From positions 434,001 through 498,000 of the forward strand of contig JAVJQT010000010.1 of the NCBI GenBank assembly GCA_040218795.1: DNA of 64,000 nt. Reading direction: 5' to 3'. The DNA comes from CCMP332 sp040218795 (lineage in GTDB: Bacteria > Bacteroidota > Bacteroidia > Cytophagales > CCMP332). Under the pieces are notes generated by a model. That model was not told where the DNA came from, ran no database searches, and saw only the letters and a list, made by a program, of their open reading frames with translations. A program made the position numbers and the translations under genes. This document shows, in pieces, positions 1 to 7,381 of the stretch; position 1 is the first letter of the stretch, and the number at the start of each line of letters is the position of its first letter.

Positions 1-19
1 ATAGAAAGATTGTCCTAAA

Positions 20-430
20 TCAAATTTCCAATTTCTCAATATTTTCCTGTGTCAGAGGTTTGTTGATGTATTTTTTGACGTAGGAATATTTTTTCGCCTT
101 GCTCATATCCTGTGGATTAATTGAAGAAGTGAGCATCACAATTTTTATTTTACCCTTGGTTTCGTTGGATAATTTTTCGAATTCGTCCAGAAATTGAAAC
201 CCATCCATCAAAGGCATATCAATGTCCAATAAAATGAGTTCAGGGAAAAAGTCATTGACCGAATCCGACATTTTTTCAAGATTCTTTAAAAATTCAATGG
301 CGCTTTTTGCTCCGGTATGCGTGTAGATGTTTTCACAAATATTTGCAGCTTCAATCATCTTTTGATTAATGAGATTGTCAATTTCATTATCATCGATTAG
401 CATTACCGCTTTTATTTTATTCTTAGCCAT
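20..430 (-). CDS. Stand-alone response-regulator receiver protein
   Basis: A single receiver (CheY-like) domain fills the 136-residue protein and there is no output domain. The acidic pair is D13-D14, the phospho-acceptor is D69 in LLDIDMP, the switch residue is T101 and the conserved lysine is K124 in NKPL. Proteins of this kind take phosphate from a histidine kinase and act through protein contacts or as a phosphorelay intermediate. No kinase gene lies beside it in the window, so its partner is unknown. The start is the ATG next to the lysine-rich MAKNK. A promoter-like TAAATTTG lies about 60 bases upstream, overlapping the end of the aldehyde dehydrogenase gene. Confidence 0.9.
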   Translation of the reverse strand: MAKNKIKAVMLIDDNEIDNLINQKMIEAANICENIYTHTGAKSAIEFLKNLEKMSDSVNDFFPELILLDIDMPLMDGFQFLDEFEKLSNETKGKIKIVMLTSSINPQDMSKAKKYSYVKKYINKPLTQENIEKLEI

Positions 431-488
431 TGCTTTTTAGTCTATAATCAGACTCCTAATTAAACAATAATTCCAATCTGTAAAACTT

Positions 489-517
489 CAAATTTACTCT
501 AAATATTACAGGTCAAA
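489..517 (-). promoter_or_regulatory. Probable promoter of the receiver gene
   Basis: Read on the minus strand, TTTG (514-517) and TAAATTTG (489-496) match the Bacteroidota -33/-7 consensus TTTG and TAnnTTTG with a 17-base spacer. The site overlaps the 3' end of the upstream gene and faces the receiver protein. Confidence 0.45.
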
Positions 518-2044
518 TTTAATTCCCTGTGCGAGAGGCAAATCAGCTCCATAATTTATTGTGTTGGTCTGCCGTCTCATATAAGCTTTCCATGCATCAG
601 AACCAGATTCTCTTCCTCCACCTGTTTCTTTTTCTCCTCCAAAGGCGCCACCTATTTCAGCACCTGAAGTACCGATGTTCACATTGGCAATGCCACAATC
701 GGAGCCCATGTGTGATAAAAACAATTCGGCTTCTCTTAGATTTTGGGTCATTATTGCAGAGGACAAGCCCTGTACAACACCATTTTGAATGGAAAGGGCT
801 TCATTGATCGTTTTGTATGGAATAATATAAAGTATAGGCGCAAAAGTCTCATTTTGGACTATTTCCCATTCATTTTTGACAATGGCGATGGCTGGCCTTA
901 CATAACAACCCGATTCATAGCCTTCGCCAGAAAGCACTTCTCCTTCTACAAGAAATTCGCCTCCCTGTTTGCGTATTTCATCCAATGCATTCTGATATAT
1001 TTTAACCGCATCTTGATCAATCAATGGCCCAACATGATTATTTTCATCCAGTGGCGATCCGATTTTTAACTGGCCATAGGCATTTTTAAGTTTCGCACTG
1101 ATTTCTTCAAGAATGGATTCGTGTACGATCAAACGTCTTGTGCTGGTGCATCTTTGACCACAAGTTCCAACGGCTCCAAATACAGCTCCCACAATGGTCA
1201 TTTTCAGATCTGCATCGGGACTGACAATAATTGCATTGTTACCACCGAGTTCTAGCAATGATCTTCCGAGTCTTTCCGCAACAGCTTTTCCCACAATTTT
1301 TCCCATTCTAATGCTTCCGGTTGCCGAAACCAATGGCATTCTTTTGTCGGAGGTCATAAATTCACCAACATTATAGTCTCCTATCAAAATGTTTGAAAGG
1401 CCTTCGGGAAGGTCATTACTTTTAAATACTTCAGATACAATGTTCTGACAAGCTATGGCGCAGAGTGGAACCTTTTCTGAAGGTTTCCAGATGCAAACAT
1501 CGCCGCATACCCATGCCAGCATGGAATTCCAGGCCCAAACAGCCACCGGAAAATTAAACGCAGAAATGATCCCCACAACTCCGAGTGGATGGTATTGCTC
1601 ATACATTCTATGAGCAGAGCGTTCGGAATGCATGGTTAAACCGTAAAGTTGTCTTGAAAGCCCGACCGCAAAATCGCAGATATCAATCATTTCCTGAACT
1701 TCACCATAACCTTCCTGAAGTGACTTTCCCATTTCATAAGAAACGAGTTTCCCCAAAGGCTCTTTGTTTTTTCTTAATGCCTCTCCAATTTGTCGTACAA
1801 TTTCGCCTCTTTTAGGAGCAGGCACCAAGCGCCAGCTTTCAAATGCCCTTAAGGCTACTTCCATGACCTTGTCATAATCCTCCCGGGAAGCCATAGATGT
1901 TGAAGCAATGTGCTTGCCATCAACCGGTGAGTGTGAATCCAGTTTTTGGGTCTTTCCATTCCAGGATTTGATTCCCGTGGAAACACCATAATTATCTGAT
2001 TTAATCCCTAATTGTTCGAGTGCTGTTTTAATATCGGAAGACAT
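506..2044 (-). CDS. Aldehyde dehydrogenase, ALDH7 (antiquitin / piperideine-6-carboxylate dehydrogenase) type
   Basis: This 512-residue cytosolic NAD(P)-dependent aldehyde dehydrogenase is full length for the family. The catalytic cysteine is C299 in GQRCTSTRR, the general base is E265 in LELGGNN, the oxyanion asparagine is N164 in AFNFP, and the cofactor-binding lysine is K187 in WKPSE. The motifs FNFPVAVWAWN and FGGEKETGGGRESGSDAW resemble ALDH7A1/AmaB enzymes, which oxidise alpha-aminoadipic semialdehyde in lysine catabolism. The substrate is inferred from family resemblance only, since no lysine-degradation gene is adjacent. It is probably monocistronic, with its own promoter in the gap before the HtrA protease gene. 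Confidence 0.9.
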   Translation of the reverse strand: MSSDIKTALEQLGIKSDNYGVSTGIKSWNGKTQKLDSHSPVDGKHIASTSMASREDYDKVMEVALRAFESWRLVPAPKRGEIVRQIGEALRKNKEPLGKLVSYEMGKSLQEGYGEVQEMIDICDFAVGLSRQLYGLTMHSERSAHRMYEQYHPLGVVGIISAFNFPVAVWAWNSMLAWVCGDVCIWKPSEKVPLCAIACQNIVSEVFKSNDLPEGLSNILIGDYNVGEFMTSDKRMPLVSATGSIRMGKIVGKAVAERLGRSLLELGGNNAIIVSPDADLKMTIVGAVFGAVGTCGQRCTSTRRLIVHESILEEISAKLKNAYGQLKIGSPLDENNHVGPLIDQDAVKIYQNALDEIRKQGGEFLVEGEVLSGEGYESGCYVRPAIAIVKNEWEIVQNETFAPILYIIPYKTINEALSIQNGVVQGLSSAIMTQNLREAELFLSHMGSDCGIANVNIGTSGAEIGGAFGGEKETGGGRESGSDAWKAYMRRQTNTINYGADLPLAQGIKFDL

Positions 2045-2070
2045 ATAATTTTATTTGGAGTTAGGACCCG

Positions 2071-2100
2071 CAAATTTAACACCTCCACAACAGCATGCAA
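2071..2100 (-). promoter_or_regulatory. Probable promoter of the ALDH7 gene
   Basis: On the minus strand TTG (2098-2100) is followed after 19 bases by TAAATTTG (2071-2078), a good match to the Bacteroidota -33/-7 pattern. It lies in the 68-base gap between the HtrA stop and the aldehyde dehydrogenase ATG. Confidence 0.5.
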
Positions 2101-2112
2101 GTAAAAGTAGAT

Positions 2113-3597
2113 TTACCTTCTCACCTGAAAGCGCTTTTGTCTTCCACTTGGATATTGGCCTTCAATTATCAGACGAGAGGTGCTGGATTCGAGTACAGAG
2201 TTAAGATCTTCGGGTGTGGATATTTCCTCTCCATTTATCTCAGTGATTATAAAGCTTTCCTCCATGTTTGTTTGATCCAGGATCAATCCCTCAAAGAGTC
2301 TCAAAACTTTCAGGCCATAATCAAGATTATATGCCAGACGCTCTCCTGCATCCAATTTTTGAATGGAAATACCCAAATCGTCAATGTTTATTATTTCATT
2401 GTTTTCTCTGCGTACCAGGGCCGTATTGCCGGCGGTATTTTTCAATTTCACAGCCACAGAAAAATTTGAATTGTTTCTGGAATAATCTACAGCGATTTCA
2501 TCTCCGGGACGGAATTTAGCCACCTGCTCCTGAAGTTCTGCAGGGGAATTTACCGCTGCTCCTTCTATAGCAATAATGATATCGCCTTTTTGCAAACCGG
2601 CATCCAAAGCAGCACTGTTAGCGCTGACTTCTTCAATGTAAACCCCTTTGATTACATCAATTCCTTTGGTTTCGGCCAGGCTGGCATCTACATCGCGTAT
2701 TATTACGCCGAGTAAGGCCCTTTGAACTTCGCCGTATTCAAGTAAATCCTCTGTTACTTTTTGAACCAATGAAACCGGCACTGCAAAAGAATAACCGGCA
2801 AATGAACCCGTTCGCGTTGCAATGGCTGTATTGACCCCAATTAATTCACCTTTCAAATTGACCAGTGCGCCTCCACTGTTTCCCGGATTTACGGCTGCAT
2901 CGGTTTGAATAAAAGATTCTATAGCCAGGTTATTTCTTAAAATATTGATGTTTCTTCCTTTGGCACTTACAATTCCTGCAGTCACGGTGGAAGTAAGGTC
3001 AAATGGATTTCCAACTGCAAGCACCCATTCGCCTATTCTGACATTATCAGAATTACCATATTTAACAAATGGCAGATTTTCGCTTTGGATTTTTATCAGA
3101 GCCAGATCGGTTGTGGGATCTGTTCCAATAATTTTTGCGGGAAATTCGCGCTTGTCATCCAGAATTACTTCGATTTCATCTGAAGATTCAACCACATGAT
3201 AATTGGTAACTATAAATCCATCGGAAGATATAATAACCCCGGAACCCGAACCTGTTGGAGGCCGGTACCCTTCTTCACCCTCTCTGCCCATCCAGCGATC
3301 AAATAAATTGCCAAGACGATTATTTCTTCTGTAAAGATCCTCCTGATAAGTTCTGATGTGCACTACCGTAGGCGTTACGCGTTCTGCTGCAAAAATGAAA
3401 TCAAGGCCTTCGGGAATAGTAATGGATTTGGGGGCAAGGGAATCATAGTTGTAAACAGGCGTAGAGTTTTCCCTTATAATTTGAACGGAAGATTGACCTG
3501 GTAAGTCCTGTCTGAGCAATTCAAAAGCAATCCATCCGCCAATTACAGAAGCGGAAAGAAAAGCCAGAAAAATCAATAAAAAGCGAGAAAAATTCAT
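2113..3597 (-). CDS. Membrane-anchored HtrA/Deg serine protease with PDZ domains
   Basis: An S1C-family periplasmic quality-control protease of 494 residues. A hydrophobic segment at residues 5-25 probably acts as an uncleaved anchor, as in DegS. The trypsin-like domain carries the triad H134 (VTNYHVV), D164 (TDLALI) and S241 (NPGNSGGAL). A PDZ domain follows at about 290-375. A second, more diverged PDZ-like region at about 405-490 contains ITEINGEEI. Two PDZ regions resemble DegP/DegQ, while the N-terminal anchor resembles DegS. The protein is expected to degrade or refold misfolded envelope proteins. It is transcribed away from the tRNA-Asn region. Confidence 0.93.
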   Translation of the reverse strand: MNFSRFLLIFLAFLSASVIGGWIAFELLRQDLPGQSSVQIIRENSTPVYNYDSLAPKSITIPEGLDFIFAAERVTPTVVHIRTYQEDLYRRNNRLGNLFDRWMGREGEEGYRPPTGSGSGVIISSDGFIVTNYHVVESSDEIEVILDDKREFPAKIIGTDPTTDLALIKIQSENLPFVKYGNSDNVRIGEWVLAVGNPFDLTSTVTAGIVSAKGRNINILRNNLAIESFIQTDAAVNPGNSGGALVNLKGELIGVNTAIATRTGSFAGYSFAVPVSLVQKVTEDLLEYGEVQRALLGVIIRDVDASLAETKGIDVIKGVYIEEVSANSAALDAGLQKGDIIIAIEGAAVNSPAELQEQVAKFRPGDEIAVDYSRNNSNFSVAVKLKNTAGNTALVRRENNEIINIDDLGISIQKLDAGERLAYNLDYGLKVLRLFEGLILDQTNMEESFIITEINGEEISTPEDLNSVLESSTSRLIIEGQYPSGRQKRFQVRR

Positions 3598-3679
3598 TTA
3601 TAAAATAGTCCGGGTATCAATTAGCAACGCTGTAAAAAATAATTCTTGTACAAAAGAACAATAATTTTTTCTCTTGGGT

Positions 3680-3709
3680 TTTGCAATTTTATAAAGGGCA
3701 GTATATTTG
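3680..3709 (+). promoter_or_regulatory. Probable promoter for the tRNA-Asn transcript
   Basis: TTTG at 3680-3683, an 18-base spacer and TATATTTG at 3702-3709 form a close match to the Bacteroidota housekeeping promoter. The only plus-strand gene that follows before a terminator is tRNA-Asn, so the transcript would have a leader of about 200 bases that includes the partial tRNA copy. Confidence 0.5.
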
Positions 3710-3840
3710 CAGTCCTTTTCCAGAGAAGCCCTAAAGGAAGTTCAGGAAAAGTCCTTCAAAGAAGAAGACTTTGAAGATGTAAAAACACTGAAATTGAACA
3801 TTTAATTGATAATTACTAATTGTAATTTTTCAATTAAAAA

Positions 3841-3855
3841 ATTCCCCCTTAGCTC
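3841..3855 (+). repeat. Copy of the tRNA-Asn 5' end
   Basis: The 15 bases at 3841-3855 are identical to 3921-3935, which cover two flanking bases and the first 13 bases of tRNA-Asn. The copies are 80 bases apart. The rest of the tRNA is not repeated here, so this is a fragment and not a second gene. Similar duplications arise when an element inserts at a tRNA end or by slippage; which applies here is inference. Confidence 0.8.
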
Positions 3856-3892
3856 TCACCTTCGCTCCCGATTATTATCGGAGCTTCGGTGA
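3856..3892. repeat. Palindromic (REP-like) hairpin next to tRNA-Asn
   Basis: TCACC...CTCCCGAT (from 3856) pairs imperfectly with ATCGGAGCTTCGGTGA (ending 3892) around a short TATT loop. No T-run follows on either strand, so it does not look like an intrinsic terminator. It sits inside the 80-base segment between the two tRNA 5' ends and may be a dispersed palindromic repeat. Other copies would lie outside the window. Confidence 0.55.
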
Positions 3893-3922
3893 ACGAGACG
3901 GGATAGTAAAATTTAAGGATAT

Positions 3923-3996
3923 TCCCCCTTAGCTCAGCTGGTTAGAGCGGTTGACTGTTAATCAATAGGTCCTTGGTTCGAGTCCAAGAGGGGGAG
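3923..3996 (+). tRNA. tRNA-Asn (anticodon GTT)
   Basis: A full cloverleaf can be drawn. The acceptor stem is TCCCCCT (3923-3929) with AGGGGGA (3989-3995), discriminator G at 3996. The D arm contains AGCTCAGCTGGTTAGAGC. The anticodon stem GTTGA/TCAAT closes the loop CTGTTAA with anticodon GTT. The T arm is CTTGG-TTCGAGT-CCAAG. The 3' CCA is not encoded (GCATAAG follows). An intrinsic terminator lies 40 bases downstream. Confidence 0.97.
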
Positions 3997-4035
3997 CATA
4001 AGTGCAGAGTGATTGTGAGAAGGAAAATGATTCAT

Positions 4036-4065
4036 AAACCCGAGGGAAACACCTTGGGTTTTTTT
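4036..4065 (+). terminator. Intrinsic terminator after tRNA-Asn
   Basis: AACCCGAGG (4037-4045) pairs with CCTTGGGTT (4052-4060) over nine base pairs including one G-T, and is followed directly by a T-run to 4065. It would end the tRNA transcript. The remaining 150 bases to the GIY-YIG gene show no gene or clear signal. Confidence 0.8.
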
Positions 4066-4218
4066 ATGCCCCCGATTGGACGAGACCAACTACGTTTCAC
4101 TTCGACGGTTAAAAAGTTTATCCCGATGGAGCGTAGGGACAATACTTGTGTTTCGTGAGAACTGTGTTTCAATTCGTGAAGTTTGATAAAAATTTGAATC
4201 ATTTCTTTAGTAATAAGA

Positions 4219-4509
4219 ATGATCAAATCTATGCCATTACCATTTTGTGTTTACGTCCATAAATCCTCAAGAGACAATCTGAATTATATCGGTTTTACAA
4301 CAAATCTTGAAGCCAGAATTTTAAATCATAATGCAGGTAGAACAACAAGTACTGCAAAAAGAAGACCACTTGAACTAATATTTTGTGAATTTCACAGGTC
4401 AAAAAAAGACGCATTGCGTAGAGAAAAATATTTAAAAACCGACCCAGGTAAAAGGTATTTAAAATTAATTTTAAGAGAATCTACAAATACAATGACGGCA
4501 AAAGTATAA
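4219..4509 (+). CDS. GIY-YIG domain endonuclease-like protein (UPF0213/YhbQ type)
   Basis: A single-domain 96-residue GIY-YIG protein. The signature reads V-Y-V (11-13) and Y-I-G (23-25), followed by R33 in LEARI and the putative metal-binding glutamate E69 in LRREKYLK. Small proteins of this class are common in Bacteroidota, often in several copies, and their cellular role is not settled. The last eight or so residues differ from the usual end because the gene runs into a second, truncated copy in another frame, suggesting a deletion between tandem paralogues. A start at Met5 (4231) is also possible. The location beside a tRNA fits a mobile or repeatedly duplicated gene. Confidence 0.8.
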   Translation: MIKSMPLPFCVYVHKSSRDNLNYIGFTTNLEARILNHNAGRTTSTAKRRPLELIFCEFHRSKKDALRREKYLKTDPGKRYLKLILRESTNTMTAKV

Positions 4510-4673
4510 GCACGGCAGAAAGAAGACCTTTTGATTTAATATACTGCGAATTTCATAGATCGATGAAAGATGCCAAGCGAAGAGAAAAATATCTTAAAAC
4601 GAATCCCGGAAGGAGAATGCTCAAGTTTATTCTCAGGGACTCAATATGTGTTTTCAAAAATAAATCTATTTAA
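4488..4673 (+). pseudogene. 5'-truncated second GIY-YIG gene
   Basis: Reading from 4488 in the frame shifted from the preceding gene gives about 61 codons with no start codon at the head. The translation contains STAERRPFDLIYCEFHRS and REKYLKTNPGRRMLKFIL, closely matching residues 44-86 of the upstream GIY-YIG protein (STAKRRPLELIFCEFHRS). The N-terminal half with the GIY and YIG motifs is missing. The similarity holds at DNA level too. The simplest reading is a tandem duplication followed by a deletion that joined the end of copy 1 to the middle of copy 2 out of frame. Confidence 0.8.
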
Positions 4674-4783
4674 CGTCCTCGTTTCTCCAAAGTCATCCCT
4701 TTGGGATAAATTTGTCGGATTGGTATGCTTGCAATAAATAAGAAAAGTCTAAATAGGAATGTCAGGACAGATAGGTAAACTAA

Positions 4784-4813
4784 TTTGAATTAATTTAACC
4801 CGGATTATCTTTG
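4784..4813 (+). promoter_or_regulatory. Probable promoter of the M90 peptidase gene
   Basis: TTTG (4784-4787), an 18-base spacer and TATCTTTG (4806-4813) match the Bacteroidota promoter. The gene start lies about 115 bases downstream with no other gene between. Confidence 0.5.
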
Positions 4814-4928
4814 TATTCTGGATAACCCTTAGCGATCTAAGTGGGACAAGGGAGGACAAGTAAAGGCGTTTTAGATTCATATTTTTTTATGAGATATCTT
4901 AAAGTTTTAATTAATAGCAAAATTAAAA

Positions 4929-5792
4929 GTGCTTATACTTAGCCAATCCAATCCCGACGTTGTTTCAAGCCTGATCACTCTGGTTATATGGTTTCTTGCC
5001 AATACCATCATACTAATGATACTAGTGGCAATCGGCCTTATTATAAAAGGAGGATGGGCTGAAACCTGGAATACTGTTGTAGATGAATTCGTGAGTTACC
5101 ATCCTGTGAAACCCGAAACACAGAAATATCTCCTTTCTTATTTTAAATACTACCAGTATCTTACCTATCAAGAAAAAAGTAATTTTGAAAAGAAAGTTCA
5201 ACGTTTCGTTAATACCAAAAATTTTGTTCAAAGAGGCAAATTGAATGAGGTCACATATGAAACAAAAGTCCTGGTTGCAGCCACCGCAGTTCAAATTTCC
5301 TTTGGTCTTAAATCCTTTCGTTTTCGTCATTTCAAACGAATTCTTTTATACCCGGACAGTTATTATTCTAAAATTCGACGGCAATTTCACTACGGCGAAG
5401 TCCATCCTGCAGGAATTGTTGTTTTGTCGGTCAGGCGTTTTTTGAAAGACCTGCTAAAAGATTCTGACGGAATAAATCTGGGCTTACACGAATTTGCACA
5501 TGCACTTTATATTGAAAACAAAATGCTTTCAGTTGAAAATCGATTTCTCAATCAAATCGCTCTTGACGAATTCGCGAAAATAGGAAAAGAAGAAATGGTT
5601 AGAATAAAAAATGGTGAAAGTGAATTATTCAGACCATATGGAGCAAATAACCTGTTTGAATTCTTTTCCGTGAGTGTGGAGCTATTTTTTGAAAAATCAA
5701 TTGAATTGCACCATCACTCTCCGAAAGTTTATTATTCATTAACAAAAATCTTAAATCAGGACCCTGTTTTAATAACAACGCAAAGAATTTGA
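4929..5792 (+). CDS. Zinc-dependent peptidase, M90 (MtfA-like) family
   Basis: A 287-residue protein with one membrane segment at about residues 15-38 and a cytosolic or periplasmic metallopeptidase domain. The zinc site is H187-E188-F-A-H191, and a downstream ELFFE segment is in the usual place for the third ligand. Escherichia coli MtfA, the best known member, is a soluble aminopeptidase that binds the Mlc regulator. The N-terminal membrane anchor is a departure from that and makes the same role uncertain. The start is GTG (4929), as no ATG lies nearby in frame; the hydrophobic segment argues for this long form. It appears monocistronic. Confidence 0.8.
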   Translation: MLILSQSNPDVVSSLITLVIWFLANTIILMILVAIGLIIKGGWAETWNTVVDEFVSYHPVKPETQKYLLSYFKYYQYLTYQEKSNFEKKVQRFVNTKNFVQRGKLNEVTYETKVLVAATAVQISFGLKSFRFRHFKRILLYPDSYYSKIRRQFHYGEVHPAGIVVLSVRRFLKDLLKDSDGINLGLHEFAHALYIENKMLSVENRFLNQIALDEFAKIGKEEMVRIKNGESELFRPYGANNLFEFFSVSVELFFEKSIELHHHSPKVYYSLTKILNQDPVLITTQRI

Positions 5793-5982
5793 TTCGTAAT
5801 TTTTGGTTTAGAAGCATTTAAGCATAAATAACCAAACCTAAATTTTTTCAGAAATGATAAGGAGAATTCTTTTTCTATTGAATTCAAAAACATATACTTT
5901 TTATTAAATCCGTTTTTTTTAAATCAGATTTGGGATAAAAAACTATTGTAATTTGAAAAGGATGAATTCAGATTGATATTTT

Positions 5983-6519
5983 TTAGAAAAAATGCCTGTA
6001 ACCCACGTTAATTGCAAAGCCATTTGAATATATCGGTTCACCGAAGACTTTGTCAGCCGTGGCACCGGTGCCCACCGAACCTAATTCTATATAGTAATTG
6101 TCATTGGAAGCAAAGTGAAACTCAAAACCGAATAATCCATATCCACCAATTTCAATGTCCTCAGAAGAAAAAGTACTTGATGGCAGTAAAAAAATCAGCC
6201 CTCCTTCTCCATACATCCTAAAATTATCATTGATCCTTCCTGCAACACTGGCTAAACCAAGAGAGTGATTGGAATAGGTCGTCCAGGTAAATTTGGAATT
6301 GTTATCAATATGTTCAAACCACATCATATTGCTTCGCAAGCGGATGGCTAAATAATCCCCCGCGAAATAGGGACTTGTAATATTTAAACCTATGCCGAAA
6401 TCTTTCTGATAATTGGCAATTTGCAATCCGGCTGAAAAAGAATTGGCCGGCCCTGATTCCTGAGCTGAAACTGTGCCAATCATTAGTAAGGTCATTAACA
6501 GATAGATACAGCTTTTCAT
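5983..6519 (-). CDS. Small outer-membrane beta-barrel protein, unknown function
   Basis: A 178-residue protein with a cleavable signal peptide (MKSCIYLLMTLLMIGTVSAQ). Alternating hydrophobic and polar residues follow, with many aromatic and glycine residues, ending in GYRHFF. A C-terminal phenylalanine is the usual signal for outer-membrane barrels handled by BAM. The length fits an eight-stranded OmpW/OmpA-like barrel. I do not recognise a specific family. The neighbouring dioxygenase gene is divergently transcribed, and no operon partner is visible. Confidence 0.65.
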   Translation of the reverse strand: MKSCIYLLMTLLMIGTVSAQESGPANSFSAGLQIANYQKDFGIGLNITSPYFAGDYLAIRLRSNMMWFEHIDNNSKFTWTTYSNHSLGLASVAGRINDNFRMYGEGGLIFLLPSSTFSSEDIEIGGYGLFGFEFHFASNDNYYIELGSVGTGATADKVFGEPIYSNGFAINVGYRHFF

Positions 6520-6691
6520 AATTGTAAAATTTTAATCGAAATTGAATTTACCGCAACAATTAAAATTATGGTTTTTACAATAAAAAGGGGACAATTAACA
6601 TTTCAAAATAAAATGATCTGCAACTTTGTATTATGCCGTTCGGAGAAAACTACTTGGCGATTTAAATCCTATTGAACAATTTCCATTTTAT

Positions 6692-7333
6692 ATGCGATTT
6701 CTTTTATCAATAGTATCATTTGTCATCTTGTCTTGTACCGGAAAAAGTACGACCATTGAAAAGACCAATGCACAACCAAATTTAACTGATAAAAACGGGA
6801 AATTTGATCCTTCCTGTGAATGGTGTGGCGCCAATGAAGCACCCTTGGATATTGACTGGAAAACAACAATTGCCGGTCCGGATGAAGCAGGCGAAAGGAT
6901 GATTATTTCCGGAACTGTTTTCATGAAGGATGGCAAAACGCCCGCTAAAGATGTCATTGTTTATGTTTATCACACCAATACCGAGGGCGTTTATCCCAAA
7001 AAAGGCGATGAACAAGGGAATGGCAAAAGACATGGTTATCTGCGCGCCTGGATGAAAACCAATGCCAATGGCCAATATCAATTTGAAAGCATTCGACCCG
7101 CTGCATATCAAAAGCATGGCGGCGAACCTGCCCATATCCATTATGTAATTAAAGCACCGGGTCAGGAAGAGTATTGGCTGGATGCACTCATGTTCGACGA
7201 TGATCCGCGACTTGATCCGGAAACGAGAGCCAATGTTCCAAACAGAGGCCAATTGGGAAGTATTACAAAACTTATGAAAAACGAAAACAATGTCTTTGAA
7301 GGAAAAAGAGATATTATTTTAAAGGATTTCTAA
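6692..7333 (+). CDS. Lipoprotein with intradiol ring-cleavage dioxygenase fold
   Basis: From the ATG at 6692 the protein has 213 residues and begins with a lipoprotein signal ending VILSC (Cys15). A TTG start further upstream (6626) is open but would bury the signal peptide. The domain at about 60-175 matches the catalytic domain of protocatechuate 3,4-dioxygenase. Candidate non-heme Fe(III) ligands are Y101, Y139, H148 and H150 (PAHIH). The family cleaves catechols between the hydroxyls, but classical enzymes are cytosolic and two-subunit. A membrane-tethered single-domain version in the envelope suggests a different aromatic substrate, or a role in processing polyphenols outside the cytosol. 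A CEWC motif sits at residues 42-45. Confidence 0.82.
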   Translation: MRFLLSIVSFVILSCTGKSTTIEKTNAQPNLTDKNGKFDPSCEWCGANEAPLDIDWKTTIAGPDEAGERMIISGTVFMKDGKTPAKDVIVYVYHTNTEGVYPKKGDEQGNGKRHGYLRAWMKTNANGQYQFESIRPAAYQKHGGEPAHIHYVIKAPGQEEYWLDALMFDDDPRLDPETRANVPNRGQLGSITKLMKNENNVFEGKRDIILKDF

Positions 7334-7381
7334 ATCACACTGCCTTTATTCAACTCGGGTATCCGGGAATGCACATTGTTA

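Larger units (their letters stand above)
3598..3922. other. Intergenic stretch between the HtrA gene and tRNA-Asn
   Basis: This 325-base stretch holds the upstream region of the minus-strand HtrA gene, a plus-strand promoter at about 3680-3709, an open stretch without an ATG (3695-3802) that reads like the acidic, lysine-rich tail of a protein and may be a gene remnant, an AT-rich segment (about 3805-3840), a copy of the first 13 tRNA bases with flank (3841-3855) and a palindrome (3856-3892). I find no credible complete gene here. Confidence 0.6.

Noticed and set aside
3695..3802. Open stretch reading like the acidic tail of a protein (QSFSREALKEVQEKSFKEED...)
   Set aside because: It has no ATG or GTG start, the only TTG is inside the predicted promoter, and it is about 35 codons. 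It may be a gene remnant, but I cannot support a gene.
3841..3922. Possible second tRNA
   Set aside because: Only the first 13 bases of tRNA-Asn are present; no anticodon arm or T arm follows.
3973..4158. Plus-strand open frame of 61 codons
   Set aside because: It starts inside tRNA-Asn and runs through the terminator; the predicted protein has no domain.
6626..6691. TTG start for the dioxygenase lipoprotein
   Set aside because: It would place 22 polar residues before a clear lipoprotein signal; the ATG at 6692 is better.
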